A DNA stretch of 64,000 nucleotides, taken from contig NZ_QSOP01000011.1 of assembly GCF_003436275.1 (NCBI RefSeq), positions 1 through 64,000 on the forward strand, in the 5' to 3' direction. A program made the position numbers and the translations under genes. The notes beneath the pieces are model-generated. The model searched no databases. It saw only the letters and a list, made by a program, of their open reading frames with translations, and had not been told where the DNA came from. Shown here in pieces: positions 37,889 to 45,691 of the stretch (positions are counted from its first letter, which is position 1; the number at the start of each line of letters is the position of its first letter). The DNA is from Collinsella sp. TM09-10AT. Lineage in GTDB: Bacteria > Actinomycetota > Coriobacteriia > Coriobacteriales > Coriobacteriaceae.

Positions 37889-37929
37889 GGGGTGTATCGT
37901 TTTATCAATATGAGGTAACATGAAACTAG

Positions 37930-37942
37930 ACGTTATATACGT
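37930..37942. promoter_or_regulatory. Putative operator upstream of GntR (locus 2)
   Basis: ACGTTATATACGT, the same ACGT-N5-ACGT shape as at 31788-31800 in front of the PTS-SIS operon. It lies 38 bases before the GntR start and fits autoregulation. Confidence 0.4.
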
Positions 37943-37979
37943 ATTAGTTATTTCGATATTTCGATAAGAGTGATTAGAT

Positions 37980-38699
37980 ATGCCTGCACCCAAAAATGCA
38001 CCGCTTTACCAGCAGATTTATGACGAAATCAAAGATGCGATCGAGAAAGGTGTTTATGCACCCAAGGAGCGTATTCCGTCCGAGCTCGAGCTTGCCGAGC
38101 AGTACGACGTGAGCCGAATTACGGTGCGTCGCGCCGTCGAGGAGTTGTGCTCCGATGGCTACCTGGTTAAGCAACAGGGCCGCGGCACCTTTGTTTCCAC
38201 ACCGCACATCAATCGTCAGTTCCATGCCTCGACGCTGCAGACGTTTACCGCGCTGTGTGCCGGCAACGGCATGAAGGCCGGTGCGCACGTGGTCGATCGC
38301 CAGATCGTTCCGGCGCGCCAAAACGAGATGGAGTTCTTTGGTCTGCAGAAGGATGCGCTGCTACTGCATATCAAACGCGTGCGTACGGCCGATGGTGAGC
38401 CCATCTTTGAGGAAAACGTCTTTGTGCCGTTTGACGCCTACCGTGAGCTGTTGACGGCCGATCTTGAGGACAAGTCGATTTTTGCCGAGGTCGAGCGTGT
38501 TGGCGGAACGCCGATTGTCTCGGTTGGCTACCGCACGGTCGAGGCCGTTCGTGCCAATACCGAGCAGGCGGCTGAGCTGGGCATTGCTCCGCACGATCCG
38601 CTGCTCAACCTGCGTGCCGGCTTTATCGGCCCCAATGGCGAGCCGGTTTTGATGGGTAAGCAGTACTACGTGGGTAGCCGTTACGTCATGGTGATGTAA
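37980..38699 (+). CDS. GntR-family repressor with UTRA domain (locus 2)
   Basis: A 239-residue regulator. The winged helix shows PLYQQIYDEIKDAIEKGVYA, PSELELAEQYDVSRITVRRA and QQGRGTFV; the UTRA domain includes LLHIKRVRTADGEPIFEEN. It is closely related to the regulators at 41053 and 51820, indicating duplication with their target loci. Likely targets are the PTS-SIS operon at 31833 and its own promoter, from the shared ACGT-N5-ACGT motif. The ribosome site is weak (AAGAG). Confidence 0.9.
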   Translation: MPAPKNAPLYQQIYDEIKDAIEKGVYAPKERIPSELELAEQYDVSRITVRRAVEELCSDGYLVKQQGRGTFVSTPHINRQFHASTLQTFTALCAGNGMKAGAHVVDRQIVPARQNEMEFFGLQKDALLLHIKRVRTADGEPIFEENVFVPFDAYRELLTADLEDKSIFAEVERVGGTPIVSVGYRTVEAVRANTEQAAELGIAPHDPLLNLRAGFIGPNGEPVLMGKQYYVGSRYVMVM

Positions 38700-38986
38700 G
38701 TTACGCGGTTTTACCAAACCGTGTAACGGGCCGACGCTGCGCCCTTGGTTCCGCCGTTCTAACGAACGGCGGACCGGTCGACGCTGCAAACGCCCCTAAG
38801 CGGCAATCTGACGTTCAATCGTCGGTCGCGTACCGAAGTACGCTTCCCTCCTCTTTCACGTCACCTTGCTCGCTTGGGGGCGTTTTCGCTGACTTATGCT
38901 CAACTGGCGATGTTTCCGCGCTTATCAAGATAGTCATTGGGGACGTTCTTAAACGACTAGTCATTCAAGAACGTCCCCAATGACTA
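38700..38986. repeat. Hairpin-rich intergenic region before recQ
   Basis: Four elements lie in a row. GTTACGCGGTTT/AAACCGTGTAAC (38700-38727) and CCGCCGTTC/GAACGGCGG (38751-38772) are hairpins. The dispersed GTCGACGCTGCAAACGCCCC motif is at 38777-38812, and a rough inverse of its middle part lies near 38868-38892. A 20-bp perfect palindrome, TAGTCATTGGGGACGTTCTT (38931-38950) with its complement at 38967-38986, encloses ACTAGT. No gene is seen. The recQ promoter (TATAAT near 39034) follows. Confidence 0.75.
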
Positions 38987-39070
38987 CCCATGTCGTGGCT
39001 GGCCGCCGTGCGGCGCTGGTCCGTGTGGCGGCGTATAATCGGCGGCAGATGACTTGGACGTTAGGAAACC

Positions 39071-41053
39071 ATGACCGATAGCATGCAGCAGATGGCGCTC
39101 GACACGCTCGGCGCCTATTTTGGCTACACCTCGTTTCGCCCGGGACAGGACCGCATGGTCGATGCGATTCTTGCCGGCCGCGATGCGCTGGGCGTTATGC
39201 CCACGGGTGCCGGCAAGTCCATTTGCTACCAGGTGCCCGCGCTCATGCTTCCCGGCATCACCTTTGTGGTGAGTCCGTTGCTGTCGCTTATGGAGGACCA
39301 GACCCGCGCGCTGCTCGCGGCGGGTGCGCGCCCCAGTTATCTCAACTCCAGCCTTACTCCGGCCCAGCAAAACACCGTGCTCAAGCGGGCGCGCGAGGGC
39401 CGCTACCAGCTTATGTACGTGGCGCCCGAGCGCTTGCTCGAGCCACGCTTTTTGGCCTTTGCGCAGGAGGCCGCGGCGGACGGCGGCATTGGCGTGCCGC
39501 TCGTGGCCATTGACGAGGCCCACTGCGTGAGCCAATGGGGCCAGGATTTCCGTCCCGCCTACCTGCAGATTCGTGAGTTCATCGATTCCCTGCCGCAGCG
39601 CCCCATCGTGGCGGCCTTTACCGCTACGGCGACTGAGCGTGTGCGCGCGGACATTCAGCAGATGCTCGGCCTGCAAAATCCCGCGACGGTGGTGACGGGC
39701 TTCGATCGCAAGAACCTCTACTTTGGCTGCGAGGAGATGGGCGACAAGGCCAAGGCAGCGTGGGTGCGCGACTATGTGATTGCGCATTCGGGCGAGAGCG
39801 GCATCGTGTATTGCTCGACCCGCAAGACGGTCGATGCGCTGGCAGGCGAGCTTGCCGAGGCGCTGGGCCCCAGCGGCATTCGCGTTGGCCGCTACCATGC
39901 CGGCATGGGCAATGACGCCCGCCGCCAAAGCCAGCGTGCCTTTATTGACGACGATCTTCAGGTGATGGTTGCCACCAACGCCTTTGGCATGGGCATCGAC
40001 AAGCCCAACGTGCGCTACGTGATCCACAACAATGTGCCCGAGAGCATCGAGGCCTACTACCAGGAGGCGGGCCGCGCCGGCCGCGATGGCGATCCGGCCA
40101 GCTGCCACTTACTGTGGAACGGCAACGATTTTCGCATGCGCCGCTTTTTAATCGACCGCGGCGATGCGGCCGACGAGGCGCTCGACGACGAGCAACGCGC
40201 GTGGGCGCTCCAAAATCGATATCGTCTGCTCAGCCAGATGGAGGGCTACTGCAATACCACCGGCTGCCTGCGCGAATATATGCTGCGCTACTTTGGCGAC
40301 GAGGCCGCGGCCGAGCATGCTGCTGCGGCTGGTGCGGGCGCCACCGCCACGGACGAAGCCGAGGGCTGCGGCAACTGCAGCAACTGCCTCACGCAGTTCG
40401 AGGTCGAGGACGTCACCGATATGGCCCGCGCTGCCGTGCGCTATGTGGCCACGCGTCCCATGCGTTTTGGCAAGTCGCTGATCGCCGACGTGCTCCACGG
40501 CGGCAACACCGAGCGCATTCGCCAGATGCATCTGGACGAGGACCGCGGCTACGGTGAGCTGTCGAGCGAATCGGTCGGGCGCATCAAGGACATCATCGGG
40601 CAGCTGTGCGGCCGCGGTTATTTGGCCACCTCGCAGGGGCAGTACCCGGTCGTGGGGCTGGGCCCGCGTGCCGGCGAGGTCGAGGACGAGGCGTTCGCCT
40701 TTACCGTTAAGCGTCGCGCGTCCAAGCGCAAGGCCTCGGCCCGCGCCCGCCGCGCGGTGGATCTGCTGCGCGAGGAGGCCGAGCTGGATCAGCGCCCGCG
40801 CGTGGGCGACGATGCCGAGCTGTTCGAGCGCCTGCGTGCCTTGCGCAAGGAGATCTCGACCGAGCTGGAGATGGCGCCGTATATGGTCTTTTCCGACAAG
40901 GCTCTGCGCGGCCTGTGCCGCCTGCGCCCTCAAACGCGCGAGGAGCTGATCCGGGTCAACGGCATTGGCGAGAAAAAGGCCGACGCCTTTGGCGAGCAGT
41001 TTATGGCGGCGATTGAAGAGTTTGAGTCCGAGCATGCACGGGATGGAGCGTAA
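39071..41053 (+). CDS. recQ: ATP-dependent DNA helicase RecQ
   Basis: A 660-residue helicase. Walker A MPTGAGKSICYQVPA, motif II DEAHCVSQWGQDFRPAY, motif III FTATATERV and motif VI YQEAGRAGRDG are visible. The zinc-binding Cys set follows (CNTTGCLREY and CGNCSNC), then a winged helix and a C-terminal HRDC domain (FERLRALRKEISTELEM to INGIGEKKADAFG-type hairpin). An Ala-rich insertion sits between the zinc Cys pairs. RecQ unwinds recombination and fork intermediates. Its stop overlaps the next GntR start by one base, an odd pairing of repair and sugar regulation. Confidence 0.95.
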   Translation: MTDSMQQMALDTLGAYFGYTSFRPGQDRMVDAILAGRDALGVMPTGAGKSICYQVPALMLPGITFVVSPLLSLMEDQTRALLAAGARPSYLNSSLTPAQQNTVLKRAREGRYQLMYVAPERLLEPRFLAFAQEAAADGGIGVPLVAIDEAHCVSQWGQDFRPAYLQIREFIDSLPQRPIVAAFTATATERVRADIQQMLGLQNPATVVTGFDRKNLYFGCEEMGDKAKAAWVRDYVIAHSGESGIVYCSTRKTVDALAGELAEALGPSGIRVGRYHAGMGNDARRQSQRAFIDDDLQVMVATNAFGMGIDKPNVRYVIHNNVPESIEAYYQEAGRAGRDGDPASCHLLWNGNDFRMRRFLIDRGDAADEALDDEQRAWALQNRYRLLSQMEGYCNTTGCLREYMLRYFGDEAAAEHAAAAGAGATATDEAEGCGNCSNCLTQFEVEDVTDMARAAVRYVATRPMRFGKSLIADVLHGGNTERIRQMHLDEDRGYGELSSESVGRIKDIIGQLCGRGYLATSQGQYPVVGLGPRAGEVEDEAFAFTVKRRASKRKASARARRAVDLLREEAELDQRPRVGDDAELFERLRALRKEISTELEMAPYMVFSDKALRGLCRLRPQTREELIRVNGIGEKKADAFGEQFMAAIEEFESEHARDGA

Positions 41054-41820
41054 TGATGGCAGCCGATAGCAAGACCGAACGTTCCGAGCGCGCCGAGGTG
41101 TCCGCCGTGCCGCTGTACCAGCAGGTTATGGACGACCTAAAGGGCGAGATCGCGCGCGGCGTGTACGCGGCCGGCTCGCGTATTCCTTCCGAGATGGAGC
41201 TCGCGAAGTCCTACGGCGTGGGACGCATCACCGTGCGCCGCGCCATCGAGGAGCTGTCGCGTGCGGGGTATCTCAGCCGCCAGCAGGGGAGGGGTACCTT
41301 TGTGTGCGCTCCCAAGCTCAAGCGCAAGATTCGCCAGAAGGGTGACGTCCAGAGCTTTACCGAGGGTTGTGCTGCCAACGACATGGTGCCGGGTGCGCGT
41401 CTGGTGTCGCGCACGGTGGTCGCAGCGACGCACGAGGATGCGGCGTTTTTTGGGGTGGAACCCGGCTGTGAGCTTATCGTGGTCGAGCGCGTGCGCACGG
41501 CCGACGGCGTGCCCGTCATGCTCGAGAACAACGCCTTTGTGCTCGCCGACCATCCCTACCTGCAGACGCTTGCCGATAAAGACCTCGCCGATAACTCGAT
41601 CTTTGCGCTCGTTGCAGAGCATTCGGGCCGCGCGCCGCTCAAGTCCGATCCCTGCACCGTGGAGATTGCGCTTGCCGATGCTCAGGCGGCCCCGCTGCTG
41701 GAGGTGCCGGTCGGCGAGCCGCTCTTTTATATGGAGGCGTACTTTACCGATGCAGACGAGCGCCCCCTGCTGCTCGGGCGCCAAAAGATCGTGGGCTCGC
41801 GCTACGTGTTCGACATCTAA
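41053..41820 (+). CDS. GntR-family repressor with UTRA domain (locus 3)
   Basis: A 255-residue regulator with winged helix (PLYQQVMDDLKGEIARGVYA, PSEMELAKSYGVGRITVRRA, QQGRGTFV) and UTRA domain (LIVVERVRTADGVPVMLEN). The start shares a base with the recQ stop (TAATG), so translation may be coupled; a second ATG follows immediately. The SIS gene downstream is preceded by two 18-base direct repeats suited as operators. Likely a repressor of the SIS gene at 41965. Confidence 0.9.
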   Translation: MMAADSKTERSERAEVSAVPLYQQVMDDLKGEIARGVYAAGSRIPSEMELAKSYGVGRITVRRAIEELSRAGYLSRQQGRGTFVCAPKLKRKIRQKGDVQSFTEGCAANDMVPGARLVSRTVVAATHEDAAFFGVEPGCELIVVERVRTADGVPVMLENNAFVLADHPYLQTLADKDLADNSIFALVAEHSGRAPLKSDPCTVEIALADAQAAPLLEVPVGEPLFYMEAYFTDADERPLLLGRQKIVGSRYVFDI

Positions 41821-41828
41821 CATCCACG

Positions 41829-41846
41829 AATAGAACAATATGGAAC
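41829..41846. promoter_or_regulatory. Putative GntR operator, repeat 1 (locus 3)
   Basis: AATAGAACAATATGGAAC. It agrees with 41891-41908 at 15 of 18 positions; consensus AATAGRACAAYATRGAAC. Confidence 0.55.
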
Positions 41847-41890
41847 AAATTTGCCGCAATGACTTCACCTGCGACAGCTTGCGTGCTATA

Positions 41891-41908
41891 AATAGGACAA
41901 CATAGAAC
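41891..41908. promoter_or_regulatory. Putative GntR operator, repeat 2 (locus 3)
   Basis: AATAGGACAACATAGAAC, 62 bases after repeat 1 and overlapping a TATAAA -10-like element (41887-41892). Binding here would block the SIS promoter. Confidence 0.55.
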
Positions 41909-41964
41909 GACCGCAGGTACGAGCTGTCGTCGCTCAAAGCCGCCCCACAAGGAGGAACATCAGG

Positions 41965-42933
41965 ATGAACGCACATGATCTGGTTCAGGAAATTATCGAG
42001 CGCAAGGGCAAGATTGAGAACGTTTTTTGGATTGCCTGCGGCGGTTCGATGATCGACCTGATGCCGGCCAACGAGCTGCTCAAGCGCGAGGCGACCACGT
42101 TTACCTCGACGGTTTACACGGCGCGCGAGTTTTGCCTGATGGCCCCCAAGAGTCTTGGCGAGAAGTCACTCGTCATCGCCTGCAGCCACAGCGGCAATAC
42201 GCAGGAGGTCGTCGACGGTTGCGAGATGGCGCTGGCAGCCGGTGCCGAGGTCGTGGCCATGACCGACTGCGAGGGCTCCAAGATTGATAACGGCAAGTGG
42301 ACCACCTGGGTCTACCCTTGGGGCGAGGGCGTGTCGCAGGCCGAGGTGCCGCAGGGCATCGGCGCTCTGATCGCCGCCGAACTGCTCCACCAGCAGGAGG
42401 GTTACGAGGCGCTCGCCGACATGTACGCCGGCCTTAAGCAGATGGACGCGCTGCTGCCCGCCGCCCGCGAGAAGGTCAACGCCGAGCTGGGCGATCGCTT
42501 TGCCGAGCTCTGCCAGAAGCACAAGTTCTTCTACATCCTGGGCTCGGGCCCCAACTTTAGCCAGACCTACGCCATGGCCATCTGCTCGCTCATGGAGATG
42601 CAGTGGCAGCACTGCTGCTACATCCATTCCGGCGAGTACTTCCACGGTCCCTTCGAGGCCACCGAGCCCGGCGTGTTCTACTTTGTGCAGCTCGGATCGG
42701 GTGAGTGCCGCCCCATGGAGGAGCGCGCACTTGCGTTCCTCAACACGCACACCGATACGGTCATGGTACTCGATGCGCTCGAGTACGGCCTGGGCGACGT
42801 GCCCGCCAGCGTGCGTTCGTTCTTGGAGCCGATCTTCTTCTACGCGATGAGCTGCGAGCTGCGCGCCGCCCGCGGCAAGGTGTTCGACCACAGCCCCGAG
42901 GTTCGTCGCTACATGGGCATCGAGCAGTACTAA
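41965..42933 (+). CDS. SIS-domain deglycase-like protein, FrlB/GfrF type (locus 3)
   Basis: A 322-residue double-SIS protein: WIACGGSMIDLMPANEL loop, ACSHSGNTQEVVDG second loop, SGEYFHGPFEATEPGVFYF and the ending EVRRYMGIEQY. Of the four paralogs this is closest in wording to E. coli FrlB, whose active region reads SGEFRHGPLEIVEPGVPF. Likely cleaves a fructoselysine-6-phosphate-type compound. No PTS genes adjoin it, so it may rely on a permease elsewhere. AAGGAGGAACATCAGG precedes the ATG. Confidence 0.86.
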   Translation: MNAHDLVQEIIERKGKIENVFWIACGGSMIDLMPANELLKREATTFTSTVYTAREFCLMAPKSLGEKSLVIACSHSGNTQEVVDGCEMALAAGAEVVAMTDCEGSKIDNGKWTTWVYPWGEGVSQAEVPQGIGALIAAELLHQQEGYEALADMYAGLKQMDALLPAAREKVNAELGDRFAELCQKHKFFYILGSGPNFSQTYAMAICSLMEMQWQHCCYIHSGEYFHGPFEATEPGVFYFVQLGSGECRPMEERALAFLNTHTDTVMVLDALEYGLGDVPASVRSFLEPIFFYAMSCELRAARGKVFDHSPEVRRYMGIEQY

Positions 42934-42985
42934 GTAACGGGAAAACCATTCACCTTCGATTCGCAAGGGCGCAGCGCGAGTCAAA

Positions 42986-43026
42986 AAAGCGGGCCGCGCC
43001 GATGGGTTTCCGGCGCGGCCCGCTTT
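42986..43026. terminator. Bidirectional terminator between SIS and dehydrogenase
   Basis: AAAGCGGGCCGCGCC (42986-43000) and GGCGCGGCCCGCTTT (43012-43026) form a perfect 15-bp stem between convergent genes, with A and T runs on the outsides. Confidence 0.9.
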
Positions 43027-43068
43027 ACATGGCGTCCGTATGAGCGAGGTGTCGCGTCAAGCGGCGGC

Positions 43069-44046
43069 CTACTTTGCGTCGTAGGCCTCGGCATCCCACC
43101 AGTCGAGCTGGGCGATGTTGTCGCGGATGTGCTGGCAGCTCTTGTGGAAGCCCTCGAGCTCGTACTCGGACAGGTCGAGCGTGTAGACCTCCTCGACGCC
43201 CTCGGCGCCGATCACACACGGCAGGGACGTGAAGATGCCCTCCTCGCCATACTGGCCGGTCATGAGCGTGGAGGCGGAAAGCACGGCGTGCTCGTTGTGC
43301 AGAACGGCAGCGCAGACGCGCGCGGCGGAGTTGGCGACGGCGTACTCGGTGCACTGCTTGCCCTGGTAGGTCACATAGCCGCCCTTGCGCGCGAGCTCCT
43401 CGACCTCCATGTGGTCAAAGGCGTACTTGTCGGGGTTCTCGGCCTGAAGCTCGTTGAGGCTCTTGCCGGCGATGGTCGCGGCCTTAAAGGCAGCCAGCTG
43501 GCTAAAGCCGTGCTCGCCGATCATGTAGGCGTCGATGGACTTGGGGCTCACGCCGACCTTCTTGGAGATCTCGGTGCGCAGGCGGGCGGAATCCAGACCG
43601 CAGCCCGAGCCGATGATCTTCTTGGGATCGTAGCCGGTCAGGTGCCACAGCTCGGTGCATACGACGTCGCAGGGGTTGGAGATGCTCACAAAGATGCCGT
43701 CAAAGCCGGCGCCGACGATGCGCTTGGCAAAGGTGCGGGCGGCGTCGGTGGTAAAGAACAGCTCGCCGTCGCGGTTGCCGGCGGCCAGCGCGACCTTGCC
43801 GGCGGCGTTGACGATGACGTCGCAGCAAGCCAGCTCCTCGTAGTGGTCGTAGCAGTTGACGATTTTGGTGTTATACGGGACAAACGAAAGGGAGTCGCGC
43901 AGGTCCTGGACCTCGGACGTCACCTTGGCCTCGTTGATATCGCATAGGTACAGCTCATCGGCAATGCCTTGCATAAGCAGGCTGTTGGCGACATGTGCTC
44001 CTACGTGGCCCTGGCCGACCACACCGATCTTACGCGTCTGGTACAT
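43069..44046 (-). CDS. L-lactate/L-2-hydroxyisocaproate dehydrogenase
   Basis: A 325-residue NAD-dependent LDH/MDH-family enzyme. GVVGQGHVGAHVAN is the Rossmann loop, YLCDIN holds the acidic NAD-selecting residue, SNPCDVV the substrate-loop Asn, GLDSARLR the substrate Arg and IGEHGFSQ the catalytic His. It reduces pyruvate or a related 2-oxo acid to regenerate NAD. The wording resembles L-2-hydroxyisocaproate dehydrogenase, so branched 2-oxo acids are possible. Start 44046 has GAAAGGATAC upstream; reading further upstream would invade the metA region and has no homology-like content. Confidence 0.9.
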   Translation of the reverse strand: MYQTRKIGVVGQGHVGAHVANSLLMQGIADELYLCDINEAKVTSEVQDLRDSLSFVPYNTKIVNCYDHYEELACCDVIVNAAGKVALAAGNRDGELFFTTDAARTFAKRIVGAGFDGIFVSISNPCDVVCTELWHLTGYDPKKIIGSGCGLDSARLRTEISKKVGVSPKSIDAYMIGEHGFSQLAAFKAATIAGKSLNELQAENPDKYAFDHMEVEELARKGGYVTYQGKQCTEYAVANSAARVCAAVLHNEHAVLSASTLMTGQYGEEGIFTSLPCVIGAEGVEEVYTLDLSEYELEGFHKSCQHIRDNIAQLDWWDAEAYDAK

Positions 44047-44257
44047 ATATGTATCCTTTCGGCCGAGTTTTTCGCGTCGAACCATTGTAGCGTCCTGCTG
44101 CCACTTTGCTAAGCTAAAGTGCCGTAGATTTTTGGGACATGCTTTAATCTCTACTTTTGGAGTGATTTGGGCCGCTGACGGCATCGCTGGACGATGTGCT
44201 CGCGCGGATGGGGCCGGTCGTTGTACCATAGCTGCAACTGACTCGTAAGGAGCTTCC

Positions 44258-45184
44258 ATGCCCATTCGCATTCCCGACGCCCTCCCTGCCGCCGCGCAGC
44301 TCGAGAGCGAGAACATCTTTGTCATGACCGAGTACCGCGCGCTGCACCAGGACATCCGTCCGCTGCGCGTGCTCATCCTCAACCTCATGCCCACCAAGAT
44401 CGCCACCGAGACGCAGATCATGCGCAAGCTCTCCAACACACCGCTCCAGGTGGAGGTGGACCTGCTGCGCACCAAAACGCACGAGGCCACGCACGTGAGC
44501 GCCGGCCACCTGGAGACGTTCTACCGCACGTTCGACGACATTCGCGACATCCACTACGACGGCCTGATCATCACGGGCGCGCCCGTGGAACAGATGCCGT
44601 TCGAAGAGGTCGACTACTGGCCCGAGCTCTGCCAGATCATGGACTGGTCCACCACGCACGTGCACTCTACGCTGCATATTTGCTGGGGCGCACAGGCGGG
44701 GCTCTACCATCATTACGGTATCCAGAAGCACGACCTGCCGGCAAAGGCGAGCGGCGTGTTCGAGCATTATCTGGTGAAGCCGCAAAGCCCGCTGGTCCGC
44801 GGTTTCGATGACCGTTTCTATGCCGTGCATTCGCGCAACACCGATGTGCGCCGCGAGGACGTGGAAGCCGAGCCGCAGCTCGAGGTCGTGGCCGTGTCTG
44901 ACGAGGTAGGCCTGTACATCGTCAAGTCGACCGACAGCCGTCGCTTCTTTGTATTTGGCCACCCCGAGTACGATACCGACACGCTGCGCCTGGAGTACGA
45001 GCGCGACGTGAAGCGTGGGCTTGACCCAGAGGTGCCGGCGCATTACTTCCCGGGCGACGACCCCACCGCCGAGCCGCGTAACGTCTGGCGCAGCCAGGCT
45101 CAGCTGTTCTACACCAACTGGCTCAACTACTACGTCTACCAGACCACGCCCTACGACCTGGCCCGCGCCGGCGAGGAGCACTAG
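44258..45184 (+). CDS. metAA: Homoserine O-acetyltransferase, MetA/HTS family
   Basis: A 308-residue glutamine-amidotransferase-fold enzyme that acylates homoserine in methionine synthesis. The nucleophile Cys142 lies in [13 protein letters not shown], and the His/Glu pair in [18 protein letters not shown]. Residue 111 is Glu (ITGAPVEQM). Published work on this family ties Glu111 to acetyl-CoA and Gly to succinyl-CoA, so acetylation is predicted. GTAAGGAG precedes the ATG. Directly after TAG 45182 the frame stays open for 31 Ala/Val-rich codons. I saw no SAM riboswitch upstream. Confidence 0.93.
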   Translation: MPIRIPDALPAAAQLESENIFVMTEYRALHQDIRPLRVLILNLMPTKIATETQIMRKLSNTPLQVEVDLLRTKTHEATHVSAGHLETFYRTFDDIRDIHYDGLIITGAPVEQMPFEEVDYWPELCQIMDWSTTHVHSTLHICWGAQAGLYHHYGIQKHDLPAKASGVFEHYLVKPQSPLVRGFDDRFYAVHSRNTDVRREDVEAEPQLEVVAVSDEVGLYIVKSTDSRRFFVFGHPEYDTDTLRLEYERDVKRGLDPEVPAHYFPGDDPTAEPRNVWRSQAQLFYTNWLNYYVYQTTPYDLARAGEEH

Positions 45185-45280
45185 GCCGCGGCCGTGGCTG
45201 CCGCTGTGGCGGTGGCAGCTGCTATGGCTGTGGCGGTTGCCGTATCTGTTGCCGTGACCGCTGCCGTGTCTGCTGCGTGA
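45185..45280 (+). repeat. In-frame Ala/Val-rich tail after metA stop
   Basis: Degenerate GCYGTKGCY repeats fill 45185-45277. Read in the metA frame they give 31 codons of almost only Ala and Val, ending at TGA 45278-45280. The periodic repeat family starts two bases later. Confidence 0.7.
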
Positions 45281-45281
45281 T

Positions 45282-45403
45282 GAGCGTGGAAATCCGGACA
45301 CACGAGCGTGGATAATCGGACGTTTGCAACGTGAGCGTGGATAATCTCCCGTTTTTGGCTCACAAGGGGTCTCAAAGCGGGAGATTTTCCACGCTCATTT
45401 TTT
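45282..45403 (+). repeat. GAGCGTGG periodic repeat, copy A, ending in terminator-like hairpin
   Basis: Units starting GAGCGTGGAWA are at 45282, 45304 and 45333: spacings 22 and 29. The last unit is the left arm (45333-45351) of a 19-bp hairpin with 45378-45396, one mismatch, followed by six T residues at 45398-45403. It would terminate metA transcription. Middle units read TCGGAC or TCCGGAC after the conserved part. Confidence 0.85.
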
Positions 45404-45691
45404 GCAGCTGCCGTACCGTCGGCATCATCACGCGTTGAGTACATGCGGACTACATCGCAAACTAGGTAGTTTTGATCCACGGCATATTTTCTTTCAATGA
45501 AGTCGGTGGCTTTTGAGGCTCAAAATGTGGAGACAGGGACCTCTGGACAACCGCTCTACCTGCAGATATGGAGCATTGGCCTAAAACATCCAAAACCGTC
45601 AAGCATTTGGTCAGCTGCTGGACAGTATTTGGTCAGACTTCGCATGAAACCGTCTGGTACGTTGGCGCCGTTCCAAGAGTTGGGAGGCGAC

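Noticed and set aside
44047..44257. SAM riboswitch before metA
   Set aside because: I could not find the conserved core helices of SAM-I or SAM-II types; only a short imperfect hairpin is visible.
44047..44490. N-terminal extension of the lactate-type dehydrogenase
   Set aside because: It would overlap the metA start, lacks family likeness, and GAAAGGATAC plus the Rossmann start fix 44046.
45497..45691. Longer start for the AbiEi-like gene at 45497
   Set aside because: The extra 65 residues have no family likeness, and GGGAGGCGAC sits right before ATG 45692.
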